Shown piece by piece: positions 8,822-16,662 of a DNA stretch of 64,000 nucleotides; within the stretch, counting starts at the first letter, position 1, and the number at the start of each line of letters is the position of its first letter. The stretch is from Bdellovibrio sp. ZAP7 (GTDB lineage: Bacteria; Bdellovibrionota; Bdellovibrionia; Bdellovibrionales; Bdellovibrionaceae). The stretch lies in contig NZ_CP030082.1 of the NCBI RefSeq assembly GCF_006874645.1, positions 2,542,001-2,606,000 on the forward strand, in the 5' to 3' direction. The translations under genes were made by a program, and so were the position numbers. The notes under the pieces were generated by a model, which was not told the origin of the DNA, ran no database searches, and was given only the letters and a program-made list of their open reading frames with translations.

Positions 8822-9769
8822 ATGAAAACGTGGGTTCTTCTTTTACAAACTGCTGCCATCTCTTTCGCCCTTTCGGGGTGTGGCTATGCCATGGAAGAAA
8901 TGGGTTTGTTTAAGACCGGCGAAATCATTCTGAAAGCTCCGAAAGTAAACGAGTTCTCTGAATCCCTGATCGACTATTACGTCGTTAGCAAAACTTCGCT
9001 AAAAACTTGCATGGACTGCCACTCTTCCAAAGCTCCCATTTTGGATACGGAAGAGCGCGTGTACAATGTGCGCGATGATATCATGGCGACTGTTGAAGCG
9101 GGCGACATGCCTCCTCGTCGTAAAGGTTATGAGCCACTGACTGCGTGTGAACTTAAAATTCTTCAATCGTATTTCGATAACAAAACGAACAATCGCGCGG
9201 CTCAACGTGTGAAGGAAATCCCAGAGTGTAAGTCTGCGACAAAACCTACACCAGCTCCGACGGCAGAACCAACAGTGACGCCGTCGCCAACCGGCTCTCC
9301 ACTGCCTCCGCCCCCTGGAGCACCACCGACTCCGCCGAAGCCACCGGGACCTCCGGGGCCACCACCAGGTCCTCCAGGCCCACCGCCTCCACCTCCGCCA
9401 GGTGGTTCGCCAACTCCGACTCCGCCACCGACGAATCCTCTTCCGCAACCGGATCTGGGTCAGCTGGAGTTGAGTTATAAAAATCTGCGCCTGGCTTTCT
9501 TTGATGCGAAATGCTTAAGCTGTCACAGTGAATTGGCAAAACGCCCTAAGGATCCTCGTTTGGATTCCATCGCTCATATCCTGGATGCGAAGGACGCTTT
9601 TGACAAACCGATCGTGGTTTCCGGTCAAGGTGCCGAGAGCTTCTTGTATAAAATCACAGTTCCGGGCCTTACTGATGGCATCATGCCTCCTCCGCGAGTG
9701 AACATGCAGTTGACTCCAGCGGAAGCGGACTATCTTAAACGTTGGATCGATGCAGGCATGCCGGAGTAA
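8822..9769 (+). CDS. Di-haem c-type cytochrome lipoprotein with Pro-rich linker
   Basis: 315 residues from the ATG at 8822 (a TTG at 8804 is in frame but less likely). A lipobox ends at Cys20 (FALSGC), so the protein is probably lipid-anchored. Two haem c motifs are visible: CMDCH at 63-67 and CLSCH at 231-235. DGIMPPP near the C-terminus could give an axial Met to the second haem, and GDMPPRR does the same job after the first. The halves are joined by about 80 residues of Pro, Gly and Thr, a likely flexible spacer. The arrangement resembles cytochrome domains of surface electron-transfer proteins, but partner and role are unknown. The gene stands alone with its own terminator. Confidence 0.85.
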   Translation: MKTWVLLLQTAAISFALSGCGYAMEEMGLFKTGEIILKAPKVNEFSESLIDYYVVSKTSLKTCMDCHSSKAPILDTEERVYNVRDDIMATVEAGDMPPRRKGYEPLTACELKILQSYFDNKTNNRAAQRVKEIPECKSATKPTPAPTAEPTVTPSPTGSPLPPPPGAPPTPPKPPGPPGPPPGPPGPPPPPPPGGSPTPTPPPTNPLPQPDLGQLELSYKNLRLAFFDAKCLSCHSELAKRPKDPRLDSIAHILDAKDAFDKPIVVSGQGAESFLYKITVPGLTDGIMPPPRVNMQLTPAEADYLKRWIDAGMPE

Positions 9770-9787
9770 AGTCCGGCTTGTTTTTGT
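9760..9787 (+). terminator. Terminator overlapping a stop codon
   Basis: GCCGGA (9760-9765) pairs with TCCGGC (9772-9777) over a 6-base loop and is followed by TTGTTTTTGTT. The loop contains the stop codon of the cytochrome gene. Confidence 0.6.
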
Positions 9788-9847
9788 TCCTTCACACTTA
9801 CCAGAATCTTGAAGTGCGGCTTTTCAAATAGCTCCTAAAATGGAGAC

Positions 9848-12034
9848 ATGACGAAGAAGCGTTTACCGTGGTGGATTTGGGTTTTGTGTTTTGCAATCTT
9901 CCAGATCAACACTCATCTCAGTTTAAATTATATCGCAACAACCGGGGCATCTTACTTTAACTTCCCGGTTGCGCTAGCCATTCCCATGACTCTGTGGTGG
10001 GGACCTGGCGTTTTAATTCCACTTTTTTTAAATGCGACGATCTGCGCGCCCTTGTGGGGAGTCACAAATCCGTTGTTCTATCCCCTGGCCGCGCTTCCTG
10101 AAACATTACACGTGGCTTTGTCCTGGATGCTGGTCAAAGAGCGCTTTAAAACAGATGGCTGGAGTCCTTCACCCAAGGGCATTTCCCTGTACGCCCTGTA
10201 CGGAATCATCATCCCATCTGTTTTGCTATCGCTTGGCGTACAAGGAATACTGCTGGGTGCGGGTCAAATCAATCGCGATCAATTCATTTGGACGAGCATT
10301 CTAAATTTAATCGGTAACTTCATGAGTGGCGTGATTTTGTCACTGCCGCTTTTAATTTTGCTGACACCGTGGCTGGACAAAAAGCTTTTGTCAAAATTCG
10401 TTTCCACTGAAAATGTCGAAATGCGCTGGTTTCATCACTTGTCTCGTCGCGAAAAGCTGGTGATGGTTTCTTTGCTTGCGATCAGTTTGGGTATCAGCTT
10501 TAAACTTCCGATCTCCCAATCCTGGTATGCTTACGGCATCGTGGTTCTATTCTGTGCAAGTTGGTACGGTTTGAAAACTGCCATCTTTGTAAATACCTGG
10601 GTTTCATTTTTAGCTTTGGCCATGCCGATTCTAATGGGAAATCCCTGGCCCCAGGACTTTTCCGCGGTACAAACTCCCGCCACACTTTTAACTTTGTGCT
10701 TTTCAGCATTGATGGCCGGAGCCGCCGTTTCGGGATTAACAGACAAAATCGATCGTCTGCGCTATACCGAGCAGGAACTAAAATCTGCGAAAGAACAAGC
10801 CGAGGAAGCCTCTCGAGCGAAATCAGAATTCCTGGCTCGCATGAGTCATGAAATCCGCACGCCTTTAAATTCCGTCTTAGGGATGCTGGAACTTTTGAAA
10901 GAAACCAATCTTTCTAAAGACCAGGAACGCTATCTGACTTTGTTCAGCCATGCAGGTGAAAACCTAAAAGCCCTGATCAATGACCTTTTGGACTTTTCAA
11001 AAATCGAAGCCAAAGCCCTCTCGATTGAAAACATCACTTACAACCTGCACAGCACCGTGCGTTCGGTATTTGAAATACTGCAGATCAAAGCCGAAGAAAA
11101 GGGACTAAATTTTCAACTGCATATCGACGAAAAAGTTCCGCTTTATCAAAAAGGTGATCCCACTCGCCTGCGTCAGGTTTTATTTAATCTGATTGGCAAT
11201 GCACTAAAGTTCACCGAAGAAGGTGAGGTCGACATTCGCGTGCTGATTGAAAATGAAAACACTGCCAAACCTGAACTCGTGCTAGAAATCCGTGACACCG
11301 GGATCGGTATTCCCCGAGAAAAACAAAGCAGTCTTTTCTCTCCGTTTTTTCAAGCAGAGGCGACCACAACTCGGCGCTATGGCGGCACAGGACTCGGGCT
11401 GGTCATTTCCAAAAATCTGGTGGAAATCATGGGCGGCACTCTGGAGCTTCGCAGTCTTGCGGGCCGCGGTACCACATTTAGAATTGTTCTGCCTCATCGA
11501 CCTGAAGAAGTGAGTGCGACCGAAGTAAAACCAGCTCCAATTGTAAATTGGGCGGAGCAGTTTGCGGGAAGAACATTTTCGTTATTACTGGTGGATGACT
11601 CTCAAGACAACCGCCTGCTTTTGACCCACTATTTGAAAAATCAGCCATTTAAATTTACTGAAGCTGTAAATGGGAAAGAGGCAGTCGACAAATTTAAAGA
11701 GGGCAAATACGATCTGGTCTTTATGGACATGCAGATGCCGATTATGTCGGGCTATAAGGCCACAGAAATGATACGCCACTATGAACGAGAGAACCGCAAA
11801 GGGCACACGCCAATCGTGGCTCTTACGGCAACAGCGGTTCTTGAAGACCTCCAGCGCGCGATCGTCGCGGGTTGTGATATGTATATGGTGAAGCCCGTGA
11901 AGAAATCAGAAATCCTGACGACGCTTTCTCACATTCTGACGACGAAAGATCCTACCAATGTGGCGCCCAGCAGTCCGGATTCTGGTGCCGCTCCCAAAGA
12001 AAGACCTTCAGAGCCTCCGCCTTTGAATATTTGA
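9848..12034 (+). CDS. Membrane hybrid histidine kinase (MASE1-like sensor, HisKA, HATPase, receiver)
   Basis: 728 residues. Eight or so hydrophobic segments fill residues 8-295 and resemble a MASE1 sensor. A short coiled coil follows, then HisKA with the phospho-acceptor His334 (RMSHEIRTPLN). The ATPase domain has the N box near Asn451, DTGIG at 483-487 and GGTGLGL at 512-518. A receiver domain follows (LLLVDDSQDN at 580, phospho-acceptor Asp627 in FMDMQMP, KPVKK near 685). No output domain is present, so phosphate probably passes to a separate Hpt protein or regulator. GGAGA precedes the ATG. The last 106 bp overlap the thioesterase gene on the other strand. Confidence 0.93.
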   Translation: MTKKRLPWWIWVLCFAIFQINTHLSLNYIATTGASYFNFPVALAIPMTLWWGPGVLIPLFLNATICAPLWGVTNPLFYPLAALPETLHVALSWMLVKERFKTDGWSPSPKGISLYALYGIIIPSVLLSLGVQGILLGAGQINRDQFIWTSILNLIGNFMSGVILSLPLLILLTPWLDKKLLSKFVSTENVEMRWFHHLSRREKLVMVSLLAISLGISFKLPISQSWYAYGIVVLFCASWYGLKTAIFVNTWVSFLALAMPILMGNPWPQDFSAVQTPATLLTLCFSALMAGAAVSGLTDKIDRLRYTEQELKSAKEQAEEASRAKSEFLARMSHEIRTPLNSVLGMLELLKETNLSKDQERYLTLFSHAGENLKALINDLLDFSKIEAKALSIENITYNLHSTVRSVFEILQIKAEEKGLNFQLHIDEKVPLYQKGDPTRLRQVLFNLIGNALKFTEEGEVDIRVLIENENTAKPELVLEIRDTGIGIPREKQSSLFSPFFQAEATTTRRYGGTGLGLVISKNLVEIMGGTLELRSLAGRGTTFRIVLPHRPEEVSATEVKPAPIVNWAEQFAGRTFSLLLVDDSQDNRLLLTHYLKNQPFKFTEAVNGKEAVDKFKEGKYDLVFMDMQMPIMSGYKATEMIRHYERENRKGHTPIVALTATAVLEDLQRAIVAGCDMYMVKPVKKSEILTTLSHILTTKDPTNVAPSSPDSGAAPKERPSEPPPLNI

Positions 12035-12420
12035 ACTTTCAAATCTCGGCGCACACGTTTCTTGTCTTGAAGCTCTTCGTAGAAAGACTTTTCTTCGTCG
12101 AGACTGGGAAATTCGCAGAGAATTCTAAAATCGGAATCAATCGGTCGCAGGTATTCAATCACACCTTTTGCGATCACGATATTTTCCGTGTCGATTTTAT
12201 AGTGTTTCAATCCCGCCAAAACCAAAGCATAAGCACTCATCACGCCCGTCGCATAAAGACTGCCACCGAAAGCGGTGCCTTTGTGATTTAAGTTTTTCTG
12301 CAGGTCTACTTTTAAAACGGCACGATGGGAATTTAAGGTTTCCACCGTAATTCCCAAATGCTCGTAAAGCTTGATATTGTCAGAGAGGATTTGAATCAGA
12401 TCTTGAGTGTTTATTTCCAC
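11929..12420 (-). CDS. Hotdog-fold thioesterase (YiiD C-terminal type)
   Basis: 163 residues. NHKGTAFGGSLYATGVMSAYALV is the hotdog helix signature of acyl-CoA thioesterases such as the C-terminal domain of YiiD, and VIAKGVIEYLRPI forms the following strand pair. The substrate is unknown. The first codons overlap the rhodanese gene by 10 bp, so translation is probably coupled. The last 35 residues (KGGGSEGLSLGAAPESG and on) look unlike the family. They are simply the antisense of the kinase C-terminus, so the gene appears to have lost its old stop and read into its neighbour. Confidence 0.8.
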   Translation of the reverse strand: MEINTQDLIQILSDNIKLYEHLGITVETLNSHRAVLKVDLQKNLNHKGTAFGGSLYATGVMSAYALVLAGLKHYKIDTENIVIAKGVIEYLRPIDSDFRILCEFPSLDEEKSFYEELQDKKRVRRDLKVQIFKGGGSEGLSLGAAPESGLLGATLVGSFVVRM

Positions 12421-13340
12421 TGTTCATAGCCTCCGGCAAAATTCACACTTTGACGGAAACCTGATTCACGAAGGGCATAAGTCACGGCACCGGAACGCAC
12501 GCCATGGTTGCTGATCACCATCACAATTTTGTCTTTGGTGATGCCTTTGGATTCTAATTTTTTCTCGATATCTTTTTTAACGGAATTGTCTTCGTTGAAG
12601 AACTCTTTCCATTCCAGTTGCACAACGGGTGCTTTGACGTTTTTATATTTCGTCAAATTATTGATCCCGTACTCTGCCGATGCACGTACATCCAGGATAA
12701 CGACCTTACTTTTCGCATCATTGAAGTTCATTCCAAACAAAGAACTGACTGGCAGATCCATGGTCTTTTTATGTTTCTTTTTACCCGTCATTTTTAACGG
12801 AGAAAGCTGGTGAGTCGCATAGGCTTTGAAATTACGAGCATCGATGAACAAAGACTCATCCACCACAGGTTTCCAGATGGATTTATTTTTAACCAAAGGC
12901 TCGTCCCCTTTAGGATTTGTCGCACGAGCCACCGTATGAAGAGCGGTGTGAACGTTCTTAACGCCCAGAACATTCAAAGTCCAAGCGATACGCCCCTCTT
13001 CACCATTCCCTAAAGAACCTTTACCCAAAATCACAACTTTGGCATCAGGATCAATACCAATCAAAGAAAGTCTGCGCGCAATCGCAAACAAATCATCCTG
13101 CAAAACCCCACGGGAATTCGGATCCTGAGAAGAAAAATCCTCCCAGCGAACATTAATCGCCCCCGGAACATGAGAAAGATTGAACTCAAACGGCGCCCTG
13201 ACATCAAGAATGACAGGACTACCTTCCATAAGCTTCTCGGGAGCACCCACCACACCCTGTTCAGATGTGATTTTTGTAGGTTTCGTTTGGCAGGCAACAA
13301 AGGCTAGAAGAATTAACAAAGCGCCAAGAATATTTCTCAT
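12411..13340 (-). CDS. Lipoprotein with two rhodanese-like domains lacking catalytic Cys
   Basis: 309 residues from the ATG at 13340, which has GGGAG five bases upstream (an upstream ATG at 13364 is less likely). The lipobox is LLAFVAC. Domain 1 (about 25-140) has ILDVRAPFEFNLSHVPGAINVRW, and domain 2 (about 205-309) has VVILDVRASAEYG and a closing GGYEQWK. In an active rhodanese a Cys sits in the loop after the central strand; here those loops read ILGKGSLGNGEEGR and VISNHGVRSGA, with no Cys. The protein is therefore unlikely to transfer sulfur and may bind a partner or anion at the envelope. It is followed directly by the thioesterase gene. Confidence 0.82.
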   Translation of the reverse strand: MRNILGALLILLAFVACQTKPTKITSEQGVVGAPEKLMEGSPVILDVRAPFEFNLSHVPGAINVRWEDFSSQDPNSRGVLQDDLFAIARRLSLIGIDPDAKVVILGKGSLGNGEEGRIAWTLNVLGVKNVHTALHTVARATNPKGDEPLVKNKSIWKPVVDESLFIDARNFKAYATHQLSPLKMTGKKKHKKTMDLPVSSLFGMNFNDAKSKVVILDVRASAEYGINNLTKYKNVKAPVVQLEWKEFFNEDNSVKKDIEKKLESKGITKDKIVMVISNHGVRSGAVTYALRESGFRQSVNFAGGYEQWK

Positions 13341-13367
13341 AAGTACTCCCAAAAAAAGACTCACTTC

Positions 13368-13505
13368 AGGTGGTCATCAAGGTACCAGATGCACTGAAGG
13401 CCGCAGGCGTTCAGCGGCGCAGCCCACGCGCAAGGAGGAAGGCGTACTCCTCGTACGCCGACGACGAAGCAACGCCGTCAGCTGGTGCCTTGAGGGCCGC
13501 CTCCA
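13368..13505. repeat. Structured intergenic repeat, copy 1
   Basis: About 138 bp filling the gap between lysS (stop 13511) and the rhodanese gene. Outer arms TCAAGGTACCAG (13377-13388) and CTGGTGCCTTGA (13482-13493) pair in 11 of 12 positions. Inside are CTGAA...TTCAG (13394-13414), a GC-rich core (13414-13440) and a perfect hairpin GGCGTAC / GTACGCC (13441-13459). The core GCGGCGCAGCCCACGC and the next GGAAGG recur in the copy at 44311-44465. It begins six bases after a minus-strand stop codon. No coding frame in it looks real. Confidence 0.7.
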
Positions 13506-13510
13506 CTATT

Positions 13511-14989
13511 CTACTTAGTTATCCTCATGGTAGGAAAGAAGATAATATCTCTGATCGAAGGACGATCTGTAAGGATCATCACGATACGCTCAATTCCGAG
13601 ACCCACACCACCTGTTGGTGGCATACCGGCATCGATAGCCAACAAGAAATCTTCATCCATTGGATGCGCTTCTTCGTCGTTACCACGGTTGGCTTCTTGT
13701 TCTTTCAAACGTGCCAATTGATCTTCTGGATCGTTCAACTCAGAGTATGAGTTGCCGATTTCCATGCAAGCTGCGAAGGGCTCAAAACGCTCTACCAGAC
13801 GATCATCACCGCGGTGAATTTTCGTCAATGGAGAGATTTCTTTCGGATGATCCATAACAAATGTTGGCTGGAACAAGTGTTGCTCTGCAGTTAGCTCGAA
13901 CAACTCCATGATCATTTCGCCGCGTTTACCTGGAGCATCCAAGTCACCGCCCATTTTGTTAACCGCATCGAACAACTCTTGGTCCGTTGCCTTATCTGGA
14001 TCGATCTTCGCGTATTCACGAACACCGTCGTGAACCGTCAAACGTCTCCAAGGAGGCGTGAAATCGATTTCTTTACCTTGGTAAGAAACCTTCATGCTGC
14101 CCGTGATTTTCAAAGCCAATTGGGAAACAAGTTCCTCGAATTGATTCATTTGATAGTTGTAGTCCGTGTACGCTTCGTAGAACTCAAGCAAAGAGAACTC
14201 AGGATTGTGAGTTCTGTCGATACCTTCGTTACGGAAGTTTTTAGAGATTTCGTAAACTTTCTCGAAGCCGCCCACCAAAAGACGTTTCAAGTAAAGCTCT
14301 GGCGAAATTCTCATGTACAACTTCATATCCAAAGCTTTGTGGTGAGTTGTGAACGGAGTCGCCGCGGCACCACCATAGATTGGCTGAAGTGTTGGAGTTT
14401 CCACTTCCATAAAACCGCGAGAATCCAAGAATCTGCGGATTTCAGAGATAATTTTAGAACGAGTTTCGAAAACTTTACGAGAATCGGCATCCGTCATCAG
14501 ATCCAAATGTCTGTGACGGTATTTGATTTCGATATCTTGCACGCCATGGAATTTCTCTGGCAATGGTTCGATAGACTTCGTCAAAATTTCGAAATGCTTT
14601 AGGTAAATGGAGAATTCGCCTTTTTGCGATTTGAAAACGTAACCTTCAACACCGACGATGTCGCCCAGGTCCACAAGTTCAAATGCGGCTTTTTCTTTTT
14701 CTGCCAATTCTTCGGTTTTTACGTAAACCTGAACTGTTCCAGACTGATCTTGCACGTTAAAGAAGCAAGCCTTACCCATCGCACGCAAAGTCATCAATCG
14801 ACCTGCAATACGGTAAACTGATTCAGGCTTCTTCTCGCCCGCCTGCAATCCCGCTGCGTGTTTTTCAACGATCTCAGCGATCGCTGTCTTATTCTCGAAA
14901 GAATAAGGATAAGGATTAATGCCCTTCTCGCGAAGGGCGTGCAATTTTTTACGTTTCTCCGCGCGCAGCGGATTTTCTTGAATCGACAT
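13511..14989 (-). CDS. lysS: Lysine--tRNA ligase (class II)
   Basis: 492 residues, the normal length. It charges tRNA-Lys with lysine in the cytoplasm. The N-terminal OB-fold anticodon domain (about 55-150) includes IAGRLMTLRAMGKACFFNVQD. The catalytic domain has motif 1 (FLDSRGFMEVETPTLQ), motif 2 (FRNEGIDRTHNPEFSLLE) and motif 3 (GVGLGIERIVM). The order and spacing match bacterial LysRS. The aldolase gene ends 24 bases upstream, so the two may share a transcript. A structured repeat follows the stop. Confidence 0.97.
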   Translation of the reverse strand: MSIQENPLRAEKRKKLHALREKGINPYPYSFENKTAIAEIVEKHAAGLQAGEKKPESVYRIAGRLMTLRAMGKACFFNVQDQSGTVQVYVKTEELAEKEKAAFELVDLGDIVGVEGYVFKSQKGEFSIYLKHFEILTKSIEPLPEKFHGVQDIEIKYRHRHLDLMTDADSRKVFETRSKIISEIRRFLDSRGFMEVETPTLQPIYGGAAATPFTTHHKALDMKLYMRISPELYLKRLLVGGFEKVYEISKNFRNEGIDRTHNPEFSLLEFYEAYTDYNYQMNQFEELVSQLALKITGSMKVSYQGKEIDFTPPWRRLTVHDGVREYAKIDPDKATDQELFDAVNKMGGDLDAPGKRGEMIMELFELTAEQHLFQPTFVMDHPKEISPLTKIHRGDDRLVERFEPFAACMEIGNSYSELNDPEDQLARLKEQEANRGNDEEAHPMDEDFLLAIDAGMPPTGGVGLGIERIVMILTDRPSIRDIIFFPTMRITK

Positions 14990-15013
14990 AGTTACCAGAT
15001 ACCTAATTTAAGA

Positions 15014-15937
15014 CTAAAGTTTTTTACCAGCGAAAGCTTCCATAACACCGTGAAGAAGAGCGATAGACTCTTTCTTAGGACGTTGGAATGCATTACGGCC
15101 CATGATCGAACCAAAGCCGCCGCCTTGACCCATTTCTTGAACTTCTTTTAGAAGCTCTTCAGTGCCTTTAGCTTCGCCACCAGAGAAGATCACGATGCGT
15201 TTGCCGTTGAAGCAAGATTGAACAACGTGGCGGATACGATCAGCCATTGTCGTTACTTTGATGCCTTGTTCAGCGTAAACTTTTGCAGCCGCGGCTTGCT
15301 CGATGTGCGCTGTTGGAGGTTTAACTTTGATGATGTGAGCACCCAATTGAGCTGCGATGTGAGCTGCGTATGCGATCACGTCGATAGCTGTTTCACCCTC
15401 TTTGGAAAGTTGCTCACCACGAGGGTAAGACCAGATCACAACCACAAGACCCGCTTGTTTTGCCAAGCGAGATGCTTCAGCGATCTCTTCGTACATTTGC
15501 TTACGCTCAGCAGAGCCTGGGTAAACTGTGAAACCGATACCCACGCAACCAAGTCTCAACGCATCGTCGATGTAAGACGTGACTGCAGAGATGGGAGCTT
15601 TGCTACCGTAAAGAGATTCAGAGTTGTTAATTTTCAAGATCAATGGGATTTCGCCAGCATAATCACGAGCGATCGCCTCGATGAAGCCCAGTGGAGCCGC
15701 GTAGGCGTTGCAACCAGATTCAATCGCAAGTTCTACGTGGTAGTTAGGATCGTAACCATCTGGATTTTTCGCGAAAGAACGTGCCGGACCGTGCTCAAAG
15801 CCTTGATCCACAGGCAAGATAACCATCTTACCAGTACCCGCCAATTTACCGTGATTCATAATGCGAGCCAGGTTCGTCAAAACGCCTGGGTTGTCAGCTC
15901 CGTACCAGTTCAAAATCTCTCTAACTCTTGGTGTCAT
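15014..15937 (-). CDS. Class I fructose-bisphosphate aldolase (DhnA/FbaB type)
   Basis: 307 residues. It cleaves fructose 1,6-bisphosphate to two triose phosphates in glycolysis, or runs in reverse. The fold signature is VILPVDQGFEHGP near residue 40. The Schiff-base Lys lies in HIIKVKPP (Lys204 or Lys206; I cannot tell which by eye), and the phosphate loop is IFSGGEAKG. This is the metal-free archaeal-type class I enzyme, not the zinc class II one common in Proteobacteria. It lies 24 bp upstream of lysS on the same strand. A possible leader of about 80 bases follows the divergent nfu promoter region. Confidence 0.9.
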   Translation of the reverse strand: MTPRVREILNWYGADNPGVLTNLARIMNHGKLAGTGKMVILPVDQGFEHGPARSFAKNPDGYDPNYHVELAIESGCNAYAAPLGFIEAIARDYAGEIPLILKINNSESLYGSKAPISAVTSYIDDALRLGCVGIGFTVYPGSAERKQMYEEIAEASRLAKQAGLVVVIWSYPRGEQLSKEGETAIDVIAYAAHIAAQLGAHIIKVKPPTAHIEQAAAAKVYAEQGIKVTTMADRIRHVVQSCFNGKRIVIFSGGEAKGTEELLKEVQEMGQGGGFGSIMGRNAFQRPKKESIALLHGVMEAFAGKKL

Positions 15938-16107
15938 GTGTGCTCCAGAAAATGATGGAAAATGTGAATATCCAGTTAATTAGCGGGCTCGAGGTTAGTG
16001 AACTTTCTATCGTTAATCAAGCGTCTACATCATAGCGAGCAACGCAGCAATTTCCTTTCCAAAGCGGATTCTGTGGTATACTGTGGGCACGAATTTTAGA
16101 GGTGAAC

Positions 16108-16662
16108 ATGAGCACACAAAGAGTTTCTTTCGAAGCAACACCAAATCCAGCAACTATGAAGTTCCATTTGCATACGAAAGTAGCAGATGAAGGTTTTGAT
16201 TGTCCTTCTGCGCAAGAAGCGGATCGCTCCCCTTTAGCCTCTAAAATCTTTGGTTTCCCTTGGACAAGCTCCGTTTACGTGGGAACTGATTTCATCACCG
16301 TGACCAAGCAAGACTGGGTTGACTGGGAATTACTGGCCCACCCGTTAAGCAGCTTGATCCAGGAACATATGGACAGCAAAGAGCCTGTGGTTGTGCAGAT
16401 CGTGCAACACTCAGACGTTGATGATCCCAATGACTCCCCAATGGTGCGCAATATTAAATCTGTTTTGAACCGCGAAATTCGACCTGTTGTAGCTCTAGAT
16501 GGCGGTGACATTGTTTTCAATAAGTACGAGAACAACAAACTTTACATCCACATGCGTGGAGCATGTGCGGGCTGCCCGTCTTCTCAAGCAACGCTTAAAG
16601 ACGGTATTGAAGTTCGCATGAAAGAATTGTTCCCGGAAATTCATGAAGTTCTTGCGATCTGA
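16108..16662 (+). CDS. NifU-like Fe-S cluster carrier (Nfu)
   Basis: 184 residues from the ATG at 16108, with AGAGG six bases upstream. The N-terminal half (about 5-90) is an Nfu_N domain (FEATPNPATMKFHL). The C-terminal half (about 112-184) is a NifU C-terminal domain with the cluster-binding pair Cys153 and Cys156 in GACAGCPSS. Such proteins hold a 4Fe-4S cluster and hand it to client enzymes. This is the eukaryote-like Nfu order, unlike E. coli NfuA, which has a different N-terminus. The MATE gene starts inside its last 20 bp, so translation is probably coupled. Confidence 0.93.
   Translation: MSTQRVSFEATPNPATMKFHLHTKVADEGFDCPSAQEADRSPLASKIFGFPWTSSVYVGTDFITVTKQDWVDWELLAHPLSSLIQEHMDSKEPVVVQIVQHSDVDDPNDSPMVRNIKSVLNREIRPVVALDGGDIVFNKYENNKLYIHMRGACAGCPSSQATLKDGIEVRMKELFPEIHEVLAI

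Noticed and set aside
8999..9448. 149-residue minus-strand ORF inside the cytochrome gene
   Set aside because: Arg/Trp-rich composition is the antisense of the Pro-rich linker; no start signal.
13370..13750. ORFs through the structured repeat and into lysS (both strands)
   Set aside because: They follow the GC-rich repeat and the antisense of lysS; codon pattern and length match shadows, not genes.
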